A stretch of 64,000 bases of DNA from Syngnathus acus (Eukaryota; Chordata; Actinopteri; Syngnathiformes; Syngnathidae). The notes below the pieces were generated by a model. It worked only from the letters and a program-made list of their open reading frames with translations, ran no database searches and was not told the origin of the DNA. Below, piece by piece: positions 49,269-64,000 of the stretch. Positions within the stretch are counted from its first letter, which is position 1; each line of letters opens with the position of its first letter. A program made the translations under genes and the position numbers. Location: positions 8,472,039 through 8,536,038 of the forward strand of contig NC_051097.1 of assembly GCF_901709675.1 (NCBI RefSeq), written 5' to 3'.

Positions 49269-51234
49269 CGCCCAAGATGACTAAGATGTTCTCTCGCCTG
49301 GCGTCAACTCCATATGAACAGCATTATTTTGTGGAAAAGGGATAAGGACCCTGAATGACTTGAAGAAAAAAAAAAAAAAAGACTTGCTCTTCATTTGGAG
49401 TGTTTAAAAAGTCATCTGTAAAGAGCCCATTTGAGTCACTATTTGGTTGCAAGGATGTGTGATCGTGTCTCCTACATACAGTGGCTATAAAAAGTCTACA
49501 CACCATGTTTAAATGCCAGGTTTTTGTGATATATAAAAAAAAAAAGAAATGTGAGAATCCTGGCATAGCTTCAGTCATAAAGATAATAATCCACTTGATC
49601 AGCTGATCGGATCAATGACTTATAGTTTATTTTTGATGTTGCATTTCTGTGCTGTTTTCTTACAGACATATGTTGGAACAACTCAGGTTTTAGCCACTAA
49701 ACAATTGTGTAAGATATCCTAATGTTTATCGCCATCTCGCTGGGAGTGAATGTACTGTTAGTGCTAAGGAAATGTACTGTACTTCTCAAATTGTTTTGTT
49801 TTTTTCAGGGGGGGGTGAATGTGGTCGCTTACCATGACAAAAAAAAAAAAGGAGAGAAAAATTCTTGTTTTCTCTTTGCGGCTGTGAAAGGTTAAATGTG
49901 TTCACATTCCTGCTGTGATGTCAAGAGGGATGTAGAAGCCATCCAAATGTTTGACCTAAGCAAGTACTGCAAAATTTCACACACAAAAATCCTCTAACAT
50001 CATAACGATGGGTATTTGACTGTTTCTTGGATTAATTAATTAATACATCTGTGATTATTGATTTTTTATTGATTTTATTGATTGTTAGCATTTTTGGGAT
50101 GGAAGCATCTCTCTCGCCCTCTCAGCATTGGTTTTCTTTAGATGACAAATTATCGTATTTGAGACTGATAATCAACAGACTTGTTAATGATTGATCATCA
50201 TGATGTAACGTACAAATTGTTGGAGACAAAAACAAAAGGGCTCGGATGACACGTGGAGATGGTAAAAAATGGAAGGGCGTGGAGGTTATATAAACATGGC
50301 TATGAATATTTTCTCAGTGTGTCCTCAGTGGTGGAATCTTACATTAAAGATGATGTCATTCTGTGACCTTTTTTTCCCATGCACACAGTCTTTCAGAATG
50401 TGGAAATCAGAGCATGTCGTTCAACGGGAGAACCTGGATTGTTCATTTTTCACCAACGTAAAATACACAGTCAAGTCGAGACACCTCGACTGTGATAGCC
50501 ACTCAGCCGCTGTCAGAACAGCAGAGCGTCTTTAAAAGTGACTTTGTTCTTAATGTCGCAATATTTTATAAAGCTAGTCTAAAACAGTAAACAAAGCCGT
50601 ATTGATTCTTTTGGATTTTGATCACAATCACTTTCAATAGTTTATTCCTTACACTGTCTAAAACCTTTTTTCAAAATCTGTCACTTTCATTGACAAAAGA
50701 AATACAATTCAAAGAATATTTAGTATTTATTTTTATTCAATTATTTGACTCTCCATACATATATAGGAATAGAACTTTACGTCTTTTGTTGTAATATAAC
50801 TGATTTTAATATAGAAGCTGGTGTAACACTTAACAGATTTTTGTTGGTGGTGTGCCTCGAGATTTTTTCCACTGAAAAGGTGTGCCGTAAATGAAAAAAG
50901 GTTGGGAAACACTGGTATAGAACATTTCAAAGTCGCATTATTGTTGCCAAGGGTGTCTCATGCTTAATGACAATACAGTGTTTGCGTTTGCATGCATTTT
51001 GAAGACCCATAAAGCTATCCTTTTTTTGTTTGTTTTTTTCTTTAAATAAAATAATTCAAATCGACCGATACTTTTAAAATTTTAAATTAAAGCTAGGATC
51101 TTAAATCCAAGAAGTTCTTGCATCTACATTTCTTACCAATAGAAAAAAAAAATACTGTCCATGAGCACCAAAACAGTCAAGTTTTCAACTTTAATTATTT
51201 TAACCGTGACCCTCATAATCCTACACATAAGTTG
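49269..51234. other. nsmf 3' flank and convergent intergenic DNA
   Basis: AT-rich sequence after the nsmf stop, presumably including its 3' UTR; an ATTAAA near 50343 is one possible poly(A) signal. At 49486-49570 it holds a second copy of the 'ataaaaagtctacaca' repeat seen at 7985. Near 50850-50920 it holds a fragment with 'ggttgggaaacactg', another dispersed fish repeat. No exon is recognised. Confidence 0.5.
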
Positions 51235-51499
51235 CCATATTTTTCGGACTATGAAATGCACTTAAAATTATTTTATTTTCTCAAAAATCATCAGTGAGCC
51301 TTGAATTCAAATTGAAGTTGAGTTTCAGACAGAGATGGATTCAAACCACCGAACTTCCAGTTTCTCAACAACTCGCTCTACTGCCTGAGCCACTGAATAG
51401 TTTTAACTTAGTTACTGAACTGGTTTGTACTGAACCCTATAGATGGGAATTTCTAAATATAGACCTTATCTGTTGGGCTTTCTAGTCTGAAAAATATGG
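51235..51499. mobile_element. 265-bp TIR element with an internal tRNA-like (SINE) segment
   Basis: Left end ccatatttttcggacta (51235-51251) and right end tagtctgaaaaatatgg (51483-51499) are inverted repeats with one mismatch in 17. Flanks taagttg and taaattg look like an imperfect 7-bp target duplication, near the 8 bp typical of hAT elements. Read on the minus strand, the middle (about 51320-51400) has a tRNA-type A box, TGGCTCAGGCAGTAGAGC, and a B box, GGTTTGAATCC, about 30 bp apart, the layout of a Pol III promoter in tRNA-derived SINEs. It encodes no protein. Confidence 0.75.
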
Positions 51500-53011
51500 T
51501 AAATTGCACTAAGAGTAGAAAAACTAATGCATAGTGCTCATATAAAAAAAAAGACAAATTTGATTTGGATCGCAGAGGATCTTGCAAGACAATTTCCCTT
51601 TCGTAATTATGTAGAAGCATGAAATACAATTCTAACATGTTAATTAGACACATCCGGTGATTTCATCTGATTCTAATATTGCAGTGACAATGGAAAAGAA
51701 GATAACAAAACATTTAAAAACAACAACAAAAAAGGTTCACAAATACAAAAATCACAGCTAGTTAACATTGGTTAAAAAGTCCACTTCGACATGGCACATC
51801 TTGTTTTTTTCTTTTTTGATTGAATTTCTCCTCTAGATATGTCATGCATAGATTTATACAAAAAAAGCCTTCAGATGCACTACTGCTATATTTCAAAATG
51901 TAGTTAAAGGTTCTTTAAGTTGATTTACATTAAAAAAAATATGCACAGTGTAATATTTGGGCGTCTTTTTTCAAATGTGCAATTGTAAAAGAACGTCAGT
52001 GCTTTTTTTTTTTAACATATAAAACACAAATAAGAACATTCACTAGTTTGACTTGAGCTTTGAGAAGTGAGAGCCTTGTCAGTCCAAACGTGGACGTGAA
52101 ACAATACAACCACTACATTAATAAGGAGAAAAAGACTATACAGTGGATAAACGCTGTCCCAAAAGTTGTCAGTTTGCACCTTCCTTGTGTCTTATTTTGT
52201 TTTGTTTTTGGAACCACAAATTTTTTTTTTTAATCATGCTCAACCAATCAGAAAAATAAACATAGCTGAACAAATCACAAGATGGAAAAATACTGATGTT
52301 TTTCAAATTTATCTGATTGGTTAAAAAAAAAATTCTACTGGGTGTGGTTGATGGTCTTTTTAATTAAAATTATGAAATGAGACAAAAGAAAGTGTATTGT
52401 GACTTTTGGGACCCCCGACGTGGAGCTAATTTCTTAAAAAGACAGAAGCAAAATGTTCCTCTAGTAATTTGTAACGACTGTTCACAAAGCACTACACCGA
52501 GTGGTCTTAAAGCTTTCTATAGTTAGTAAATGGTGAGTCGGTAAAAGTCGAAAGAGCTTACAAATCCACAAGGAAAACGTGCAATCAATCATTAAACAAT
52601 TCATCTACGTTCTCAATAAAATATGTTACAACGCTGCCACTGACACGCAAGGGTGAGGCAGACAATCGTTTTTTGACTTCAAGTGGTGCTGAAGACTGAA
52701 AAGAATTGTTCCCTGACTTCCCAAAAGTGTGTGCTGCCATCACCCCCCCCTTGCCGCCTGCTTCCCGGTCCCACCTTACCTGAAGTAGTTGCCAAGTAAA
52801 GAGAAAGGTGGGGGGGCTCTAAACTAGCACGAAGCACATAGAAGCCTGAGACTGCGCATGCTAACGCTAAAAGACGCATGCAAAGAGAAAGAGGACGGTT
52901 CCCACAATCCCACTTTAAACGGCCGCACCGCCATGTGTCCACCTCTCGGGAAAAGTAGAAAAGTGACGACGGCTAAAGGGGTGTCGGGAAGAACCTGGAA
53001 AACCGAGTGCA
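51500..53011. other. camkk2: Probable camkk2 3' UTR and flank
   Basis: AT-rich DNA lying after the camkk2 stop codon on the minus strand, with several A/T tracts. No competing gene is visible. A short C-rich/G-rich segment at 52740-52960 borders the last camkk2 exon and includes a poly-C run. Confidence 0.45.
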
Positions 53012-57463
<4,452 letters not shown>

Positions 57464-57529
57464 GGTGGCGCTTTGCAAACAATGACGACAACTGCTCCAT
57501 CAGATGCGAACCTCAGGGGGATGGCGCCT

Positions 57530-59218
57530 AAAATAAAAATAATACAGTGATATAAATTATGAGCAGCACTTGCAGGTATGCTTTGAATAAATGGATTTTC
57601 ATGCTAATTATGGAGCAATTCTTCTTGAACTTTGGGCTTGGACACATTTTGGCAGTCAAGACATGCGGCAAGCCAGCAGCGCTATGCTTTCATGAGTGCG
57701 GAGAAGCAATTGTGGAAATCCAGACAGCTCTCAAATGGGAATGGATGTATCTATCCGCCTCCTCTGTCCTCCTCTGACTCAACGATTTCTTTTCCAGCCT
57801 CCTGCATACGAGTCGTACATTTTCTCTCAACGGACAAACTGAAGAAGAAATTTCTCATTCATCACAATGACCAAAGGAAGGATGACAGGACTTCAGTTAC
57901 TAATCCTATTAGAAGAGAGGACATGATAAAAAAAAAAAAAAAAAAAGTATTTTTGTAGCCCCACACTAATAAAATGTAACATTATGCAGCAACAACCTTG
58001 TGGGTAGATTTGAGCGTATTAGTCAATTGCTGGGTACATTCACACTTTATGGACTGAAAAATGTCAATCTTGGAAAATTCAGATTAAATGTCACCTGAAT
58101 CTGATGCGAGGAGGGGGTCACAAGTAGGCCAGACAGAGCCACGAGCTACACGATGGGCTAGTTGTTAATTTACAGTCAGCTGCAAATAGGTTGGCAAGGT
58201 GGCATGAAGCGTGTCGGTGTGACAAAATGTGCCGCAAATGAGCTATGAAGCATTGCTCGAGCGAGCTATTTCCACACGTACGCTATCTGCAGCGGTCTCA
58301 TGCTGGTGGAAATCAAAGAAACCGAAAAGTGGTTTTTGAACCCATTGGCTCACAGTATTGGCTCGGACCGTTAACAGATTGTGTGAGGGTGGTGAGCAAT
58401 GTCATATGCCGTTTACAACATTTCATGTAATGTAAGCAGACAAATGCAATGCTGAAGACATGCATGTACAACACAAGGACAAGGATGAGAAGAGGATCCA
58501 CGCTTTCATTAAGAGATCAACAAGGCCACCCCGAGAGTGATCCGGGGAAGAGATAAGCTGGAAGGATGAGCATCCGCAGCCAACTTCATTTAAATACTAA
58601 CATTAATCACATGTCAAAATAAACCATACATCAACAGAAGCCGACATATTTAATCTGTCATCATGTGAGAAAACATACTATGATGTGAAAAGGGATTCCC
58701 AATCTAAACCTTGAACCACCCGTCATTAACTATCATTGCACAAAGTTAATTGAATGAACTTCAATTAAACTGGTTAAGCATATCACAATGAATGCAAACT
58801 ACTGGATTATAAACAACGGCAAGAAAAAAAGGGCTCTATTAGTTTCTATTGTATGTCAACACAAGCGTGTGATACAATGATGCGTTCAATGTCCTCATCT
58901 TTCATACGACCATTTCAGGTTCAATATTACAAATTCCTGTCGATATAAACCATTCTGTCCAAAAGGCTGACAATGCAACAGTGTTGGGCCATTTTGAATG
59001 CCAATTCAGTAATAATCATACAGTGCAGGTAATAGACATAAATTAATTTTAAAGCATAATTCCCGTCGCCGAACGTCCCAGTAGGCTAACACCGGCTAAC
59101 GTTAGCAACAGCCGCCTCCCCCTGTCGCGGTCCAGATGTGAACGCAGGTGGCAAGGATGCCAGCTACAACGTCCGAGTGACGATGACTAGAAATCGAGAA
59201 GAAATAATAAAAGCTTAC
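57530..59218. other. camkk2 first intron, no feature seen
   Basis: AT-rich intron sequence between the non-coding first exon and the start-codon exon, with a poly-A run at 57929-57946. A CpG-containing stretch at 59065-59160 next to the first exon may belong to the promoter. I see no coding or RNA gene. Confidence 0.4.
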
Positions 59219-59345
59219 CTTGTCGTGCTCTTTCGGCCTACACATTGAAATGAGTGAAGTGATCTCGCCTCTTCGGAGGCGGTGGAGATGTTAGTCAGTC
59301 AAGCCCAGCAATGTTGTGACGGAGCTAGTGCCTCACAACGAAATA
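59219..59345 (-). promoter_or_regulatory. camkk2: Probable 5' non-coding exon and promoter region of camkk2
   Basis: On the minus strand a sequence ending CACGACAAG meets a strong donor GTAAGC at 59218, upstream of the coding exon at 57527. It has no long frame joined to camkk2, so it is read as a non-coding first exon. The 5' edge is a guess. Confidence 0.45.
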
Positions 59346-59972
59346 GTATTGGCAAGAAAGAACAATAAATAAAGTGAGGACAAACAGGAAGACGAAGATG
59401 AAATGCGACGCCCACCGAGAGACTGTGCTGGCTTTAGTACAAATCTTGTTTATCTTATGACCTAAATTTTAGACTTGGCTCTCGGGAATCTCCCCTACAA
59501 TAGGTGGGCCAATAGCTCCTCTAGTGGTACATCGGGGAGCTGCAGGTTTATTTATTATTCCGCTCGTACAGACATAATTTGTTTTAGTCTTAATGATTAA
59601 GAAGCAAGACTTCTATTCAGAAAAATAAATGCATTCTTACACCACTGTAGTTACATTTGTAAACCTAAAAAATGACATGTCTGAGGTAAACAGGGTTCCA
59701 AAAACTTTTAAAGGTTTATCTTAAATCTGTTTAAATCTATTTAAAGTTAACATGTCACAGTATGGAATATTAAATCATAACTAATCCAAGATACCTAACT
59801 TGTCAAGCATGATTAAAAAAACAAGAATTAGAAATGATCAAAATTCCACACATATGCCCATTATAATTACATGTAAATTAGTTTGGCAAAGTTTTCAGGT
59901 AAGGGGTTGATGGGGGGAAATTTTTTTTTTATTGTCAAGTTCAGTAAAGAACAGGTGCATCAGATTCACATG

Positions 59973-59978
59973 TTTATT
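59973..59978 (-). terminator. snrpd3: Poly(A) signal for snrpd3
   Basis: TTTATT on the plus strand is AATAAA on the minus strand, 108 nt past the snrpd3 stop codon, the usual distance for a short 3' UTR. Confidence 0.6.
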
Positions 59979-60085
59979 TTCCATAAAAAAAAAAGTTGGA
60001 GCAATACACTGCAAAACAAGATCAAGATGACCAATTGAAGGTGAGAGAAAAAAAAAAGAACTGACTATACAAAAAGCTGCAGCAA

Positions 60086-60867
<782 letters not shown>

Positions 60868-61689
60868 TTACTTTCCTACAAAATATAGAGCAAGGCATTG
60901 TCTACGGATCCTTACATCACTTAAATGTGTGTTAAGCGTACAGTTGAAATGAAAGAAAATAGTATTATAGCTGCTAAGTACACTAAATATTATTGTGTGT
61001 GTGTGACGATCATTGGGACTTTAAAATCTTTAATTATCGTGATGTTCTTTGGTTGATGAATTGTGGCGCCACGCTGCCCCTTACAGGTCAGTCTTGGTAC
61101 TACAACATTGTTGAGTGTGCTAAAATCAGATCAGTAATATATTCGGTCGTTGCAAAAGCAGCAAACGTCGACTTTCAGTTTCCTAGTCAAACTAGCTGTA
61201 GAAAATGTGCAATTGTGCTTATCTGTGCTCTTAACCTGTCTTAAAACATTCGCAGTAGGTTCGATGTGACGCTAACAATCGCTAGTTAGCTTGTTAGCCA
61301 CAACCGGCTAGCAAACGCTGAAAGAGCCAAAGTAATCTGAAAGAAAGACCCCAACGTTTCTAATAACGACGACACATGAACGAAAGTTAGAGTTTGGCTT
61401 CTGATCACATTAAATATGAATGGTAATTATTTATACAGCTCTAACATGAATGGCTCTAACGCAAATGGAAGACGCCATGATGGAAGTTGGAATGAATTAC
61501 AACTGCCGCTCGATCAACTTAATGCGGACAATATTGGAAGATAGAAATATATTATTGGTCCATTTGTCAATTTCTGTGTTGTTCTTACCTGGAATATTAT
61601 AGCTGCAAAACTACTTTGCTCTGGTTGCTTTCAAAAAAGATTATTCAACAACGTGCGCTTGTCGATTTCTCGAGCGTTTTGGAGCCTTT

Positions 61690-61770
61690 TTCCGCTTACC
61701 CACAATGCAGCACCGTCTCGTTGAGTTACTTCCGGTTTAGTTGCGCGGTGCATTGTGGAACTTGTAGTGT
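61690..61770 (-). promoter_or_regulatory. snrpd3: snrpd3 first exon and housekeeping-type promoter
   Basis: On the minus strand the sequence contains CCGGAAGT (plus-strand ACTTCCGG, 61728-61735), a consensus ETS site, and two GCATTGTGG/CCACAATGC boxes. It then gives CATTGTGG|GTAAGC, a donor with GT at 61699-61698. ETS sites at the transcription start are typical of ribosomal and splicing-factor genes. The exon has no coding frame, and an acceptor (ttttgtag) lies 15 nt before the start codon at 60861. Confidence 0.6.
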
Positions 61771-62753
61771 TTACGTGTGTGGTCAAATAAATAAAAACAT
61801 TCTACTAGGAGCTATTGTTTGAGGGGGCATGTTAATTTTTCAAAGCTTATGGGGGGAAAATAAAACTTGATTTTCAGGAGTAAAATTATGCTAAAGAGTA
61901 TAAATCTATATCACAAATAGCCATTATTTTAAGAAAAGAAAAAAGCATACAAATATTGATAAATCAGATTAAGCTACAATCCCTGCAAACATGTCCCTGT
62001 GAGCCACATACATGTTTTTTTAATGTCAGTCTTTCTCCAAGTTAAAGGCATTTTTAACGAGGTAAGAGAAAGTGTAATGGCACAATAAAAGGCATCATCA
62101 AATAAACCCGCATTTGATTTCCATTGCATTAAGTTTGAAGGCTGGCGTCAGTGTGAGGCTGCTCTGTAAACACCTCTCGCTGAGTGGTCTGTAGTAGGCT
62201 GATGTGTGTGTGTATGTCTTTGTCGTTGCTGTCTATGTCTACAAACGTGACTCTGAAAGCGGCTCCATGGTAAGTATATGGCCTCATATTTGACCTGATA
62301 AAAAACAAGCTCTTCGTTTTGGCTGCATTGGTGAAGTCAATCAGTGAAGCGGCAACATGTTGCTTAGCAGTTATCAAATCACTCGTCAAACTGTCGCGAT
62401 TTAAGAAGTTCCTTGGTAACAAATGACTTCCCTTCAAACATTGCTTCCCCCCCCCCCCCCAACTTGACTTATTTACACTTCATAAAACAGTTGATAAATA
62501 TCTGCTGTATCAACAAGTGCAGGCTTTGAAAAAGATTAGCAAGCAGGTTCAAAAGCAACATGGACAACATTCATCATTTATTTAATAAAACCCCAAAATT
62601 TAGACAGCAATCAAGCAAATAAAAATATCCTTGAGCCGTTCCTTTCCAGTTGTATAGGGTCCATCAGATATCAGAAATAGAAGACCACAGGACCATTGTT
62701 TTTTTTTTTCCATATTTTAGATTTTGCACAATTAAGGATGCGTTGTGTTGTGT
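61771..62753. other. Intergenic DNA upstream of snrpd3 and downstream of adora2a
   Basis: AT-rich sequence. A poly-C run at 62448-62460 and a TTTATT near 62577 (possible adora2a poly(A) signal on the minus strand) are the only visible marks. A minus-strand frame at 62129-62437 has no splice support or recognised motif and is not called. Confidence 0.45.
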
Positions 62754-63754
62754 CTATGACAAATCCGTAGAGTGGGTCTGTATAAAGGAGAGAGCTTGAA
62801 CATTGACGAAAGAAATGCAGCTTCCACTGTCTCTCATTTCCACACTGTCTGGATTTCCATTAGGTATGCAACTGTTTGGTAGAGCGCCCAACGGCGACGT
62901 CCACTGGCTGGAGTCGAGGACAAAAGTGTTCACCACAGTTCCGTATGACGAATCGTCTTTACGGAAGTGCGAGGAAGTCCGCTTGATACTGCCGCTTCTT
63001 ATGTCTCGTCCACGACCGCCCCCGAACCGGAGGCAGCGGCAGTTCCTCCGGCCGAGAACATGCTGGTGGAGAATCCTCCGAAACGTCTGTCGGAATTCTC
63101 GGATTCGATAGGCGTAGATGAAGGGGTTGACGACGGAGTTGGCGTGCGACAGGATGATGGCGATGTTCATCACCCAGATGTGCGGACGCTGGCAGCTGTC
63201 GCACAGGTAGTTGAAACAGTTGATGATGTGCAGGGGCAGCCAACAAAAAGCAAACAGGCCCACGATGATGGCCAGCGATTTGGCAGCGTGCACCTCCTTA
63301 TGCAAAGTGGAGCGAAACGAAGATGACGCTTTTGCAGCGTGGGATGGCGCCGGGGAGACTTTTTTGAGGCCCATCAGGCGAAGCTGGCGCCGGGCAGCCA
63401 TGAAGATGTGAGCGTACACCACCAGCATGACCACCAGGGGGAGCAGCACACAGCCGAAGAAGTTGAAGTAGATCATGTAGTCCAGCGTAACCACTCCCTC
63501 GAAAAGACACTCCGTCAGGCCTTCGGGACAACTGCTGGAGGCCATCGTGGTGGAATTCCATCCTGCGTCCAAGAGTAAAACAGACGGAAATTATTATTTA
63601 CTCAAGAAATTCAGTATAACAACTGATGCTGTTTTGGAAAAACAACCAACCTTTATTCCAGCCTAGCATTGGTGTCAGGCCGATGGAGACTGAGAGCAGC
63701 CAGCACAATGCAATGATACCCTTTGCCCTTTGACCTGTTACCAGACTGTTGTAC
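62754..63754 (-). CDS. adora2a: Adenosine A2A receptor, 3' part (TM4 to C-terminus), partial
   Basis: A Gs-coupled plasma-membrane receptor for adenosine. Two exons are present: 63754-63651 (from intracellular loop 2 through TM4, [21 protein letters not shown]...LGWNK) and 63562-62754 (extracellular loop 2 to the stop). Seen in order: an NST glycosylation site in loop 2, TM5 ([19 protein letters not shown]), [17 protein letters not shown]6 with [12 protein letters not shown]7 with [12 protein letters not shown], and RIREFRQTF. The last phrases are those of A2A; A2B has different residues after NP. The C-tail, at roughly 85-90 residues, is shorter than the human one. The first exon, with TM1-3, lies beyond 64000. 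The snrpd3 neighbourhood supports adora2a; teleosts may carry two copies, and I cannot tell which this is. Confidence 0.92.
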
Positions 63755-64000
63755 CTGAAAAATAATAAAAATAAAACCCCACAAAAGTTATTTAGGGACA
63801 ATATCATTTGTTATTTGTTATGCTAACCCTTTCAAAAGTTCTAATGAAGCTTTAAGTTGATGAGGCTTTAAAAACCGAGCCGTTATGCAACCGCTTATGC
63901 AAATGAGTGACCTGCTGTGGCTTATGTGAGGTCGAAGAATGTACTGTAGGGTGAAAACAAAAAGCTTTAAACAAGCACTTTTAAACAACACCAGTCAGTG
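63755..64000 (-). other. adora2a: adora2a intron running off the window edge
   Basis: Follows the acceptor (ttttcag) of the TM4 exon upstream on the minus strand. No further exon is seen before the window ends. Confidence 0.6.

Noticed and set aside
51320-51400. Functional tRNA gene
   Set aside because: A and B boxes are present, but no complete acceptor stem or cloverleaf is evident, and it lies inside a TIR element; better read as tRNA-derived repeat.
57464-57478. camkk2 start five codons upstream at 57478
   Set aside because: The codon there is TTG; the first in-frame ATG is at 57463 in an ideal context.
62129-62437. Minus-strand 102-codon frame downstream of adora2a
   Set aside because: It has no splice context, domain or known homologue, and is probably chance within 3' flanking DNA.

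Overview
The window is animal nuclear DNA from a teleost fish, probably a percomorph. The genes are vertebrate, split into short exons with GT-AG introns, and often separated by introns of only 70-150 bp. The gaps hold repeats typical of fish: short TIR elements with 'TTTTTCGGACTA' ends, a LINE 3' tail running into (ATGG)n, and (ATGA)n, (CA)n and poly-C tracts. I see no bacterial, viral or CRISPR-type system. Gene symbols rest on protein motifs and gene order recalled from vertebrate genomes, not on a database search.

Layout, left to right. 66-326 (+): last coding exon of a class V POU gene (pou5f3). 1975-3344 (-): complete fut7 in two coding exons. 6814-9754 (+): complete clic3 in six coding exons. 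11756-23005 (+): complete pnpla7 in 34 coding exons that sum to one uninterrupted 1330-codon frame. 23006-30774: gene-poor. 30775-49268 (+): nsmf (Jacob/NELF) in 16 coding exons, including a 6-nt micro-exon, and with a one-base excess that breaks the frame in one exon. 53012-57463 (-): camkk2, with a 5' non-coding exon at about 59219. 60086-60861 (-): snrpd3, with its non-coding first exon and promoter near 61700. 62754-63754 (-): the 3' part of adora2a, whose first half lies beyond the right edge.

The genes are unrelated in function: a pluripotency transcription factor, a Golgi fucosyltransferase, a glutaredoxin-fold CLIC protein, an ER lysophospholipase, a synapse-to-nucleus messenger, a CaM-kinase kinase, an Sm core protein and an adenosine GPCR. 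What they share is ancestry of position. pou5f3-fut7-clic3-pnpla7-nsmf corresponds to the block at human 9q34.3, and snrpd3-adora2a to human 22q11.2. camkk2 (human 12q24) sits between them, so ancient synteny junctions fall at about 49.3-53.0 kb and 59.3-60.1 kb.

The most useful second-look items are the nsmf micro-exon and the nsmf frame break, a 69-nt in-frame intron and an overlapping uORF in camkk2, a GC-AG intron in pnpla7, a TIR element carrying a tRNA-like Pol III promoter, and a fresh 318-bp duplication with filler DNA between fut7 and clic3. I found nothing I can honestly call a new molecular system.
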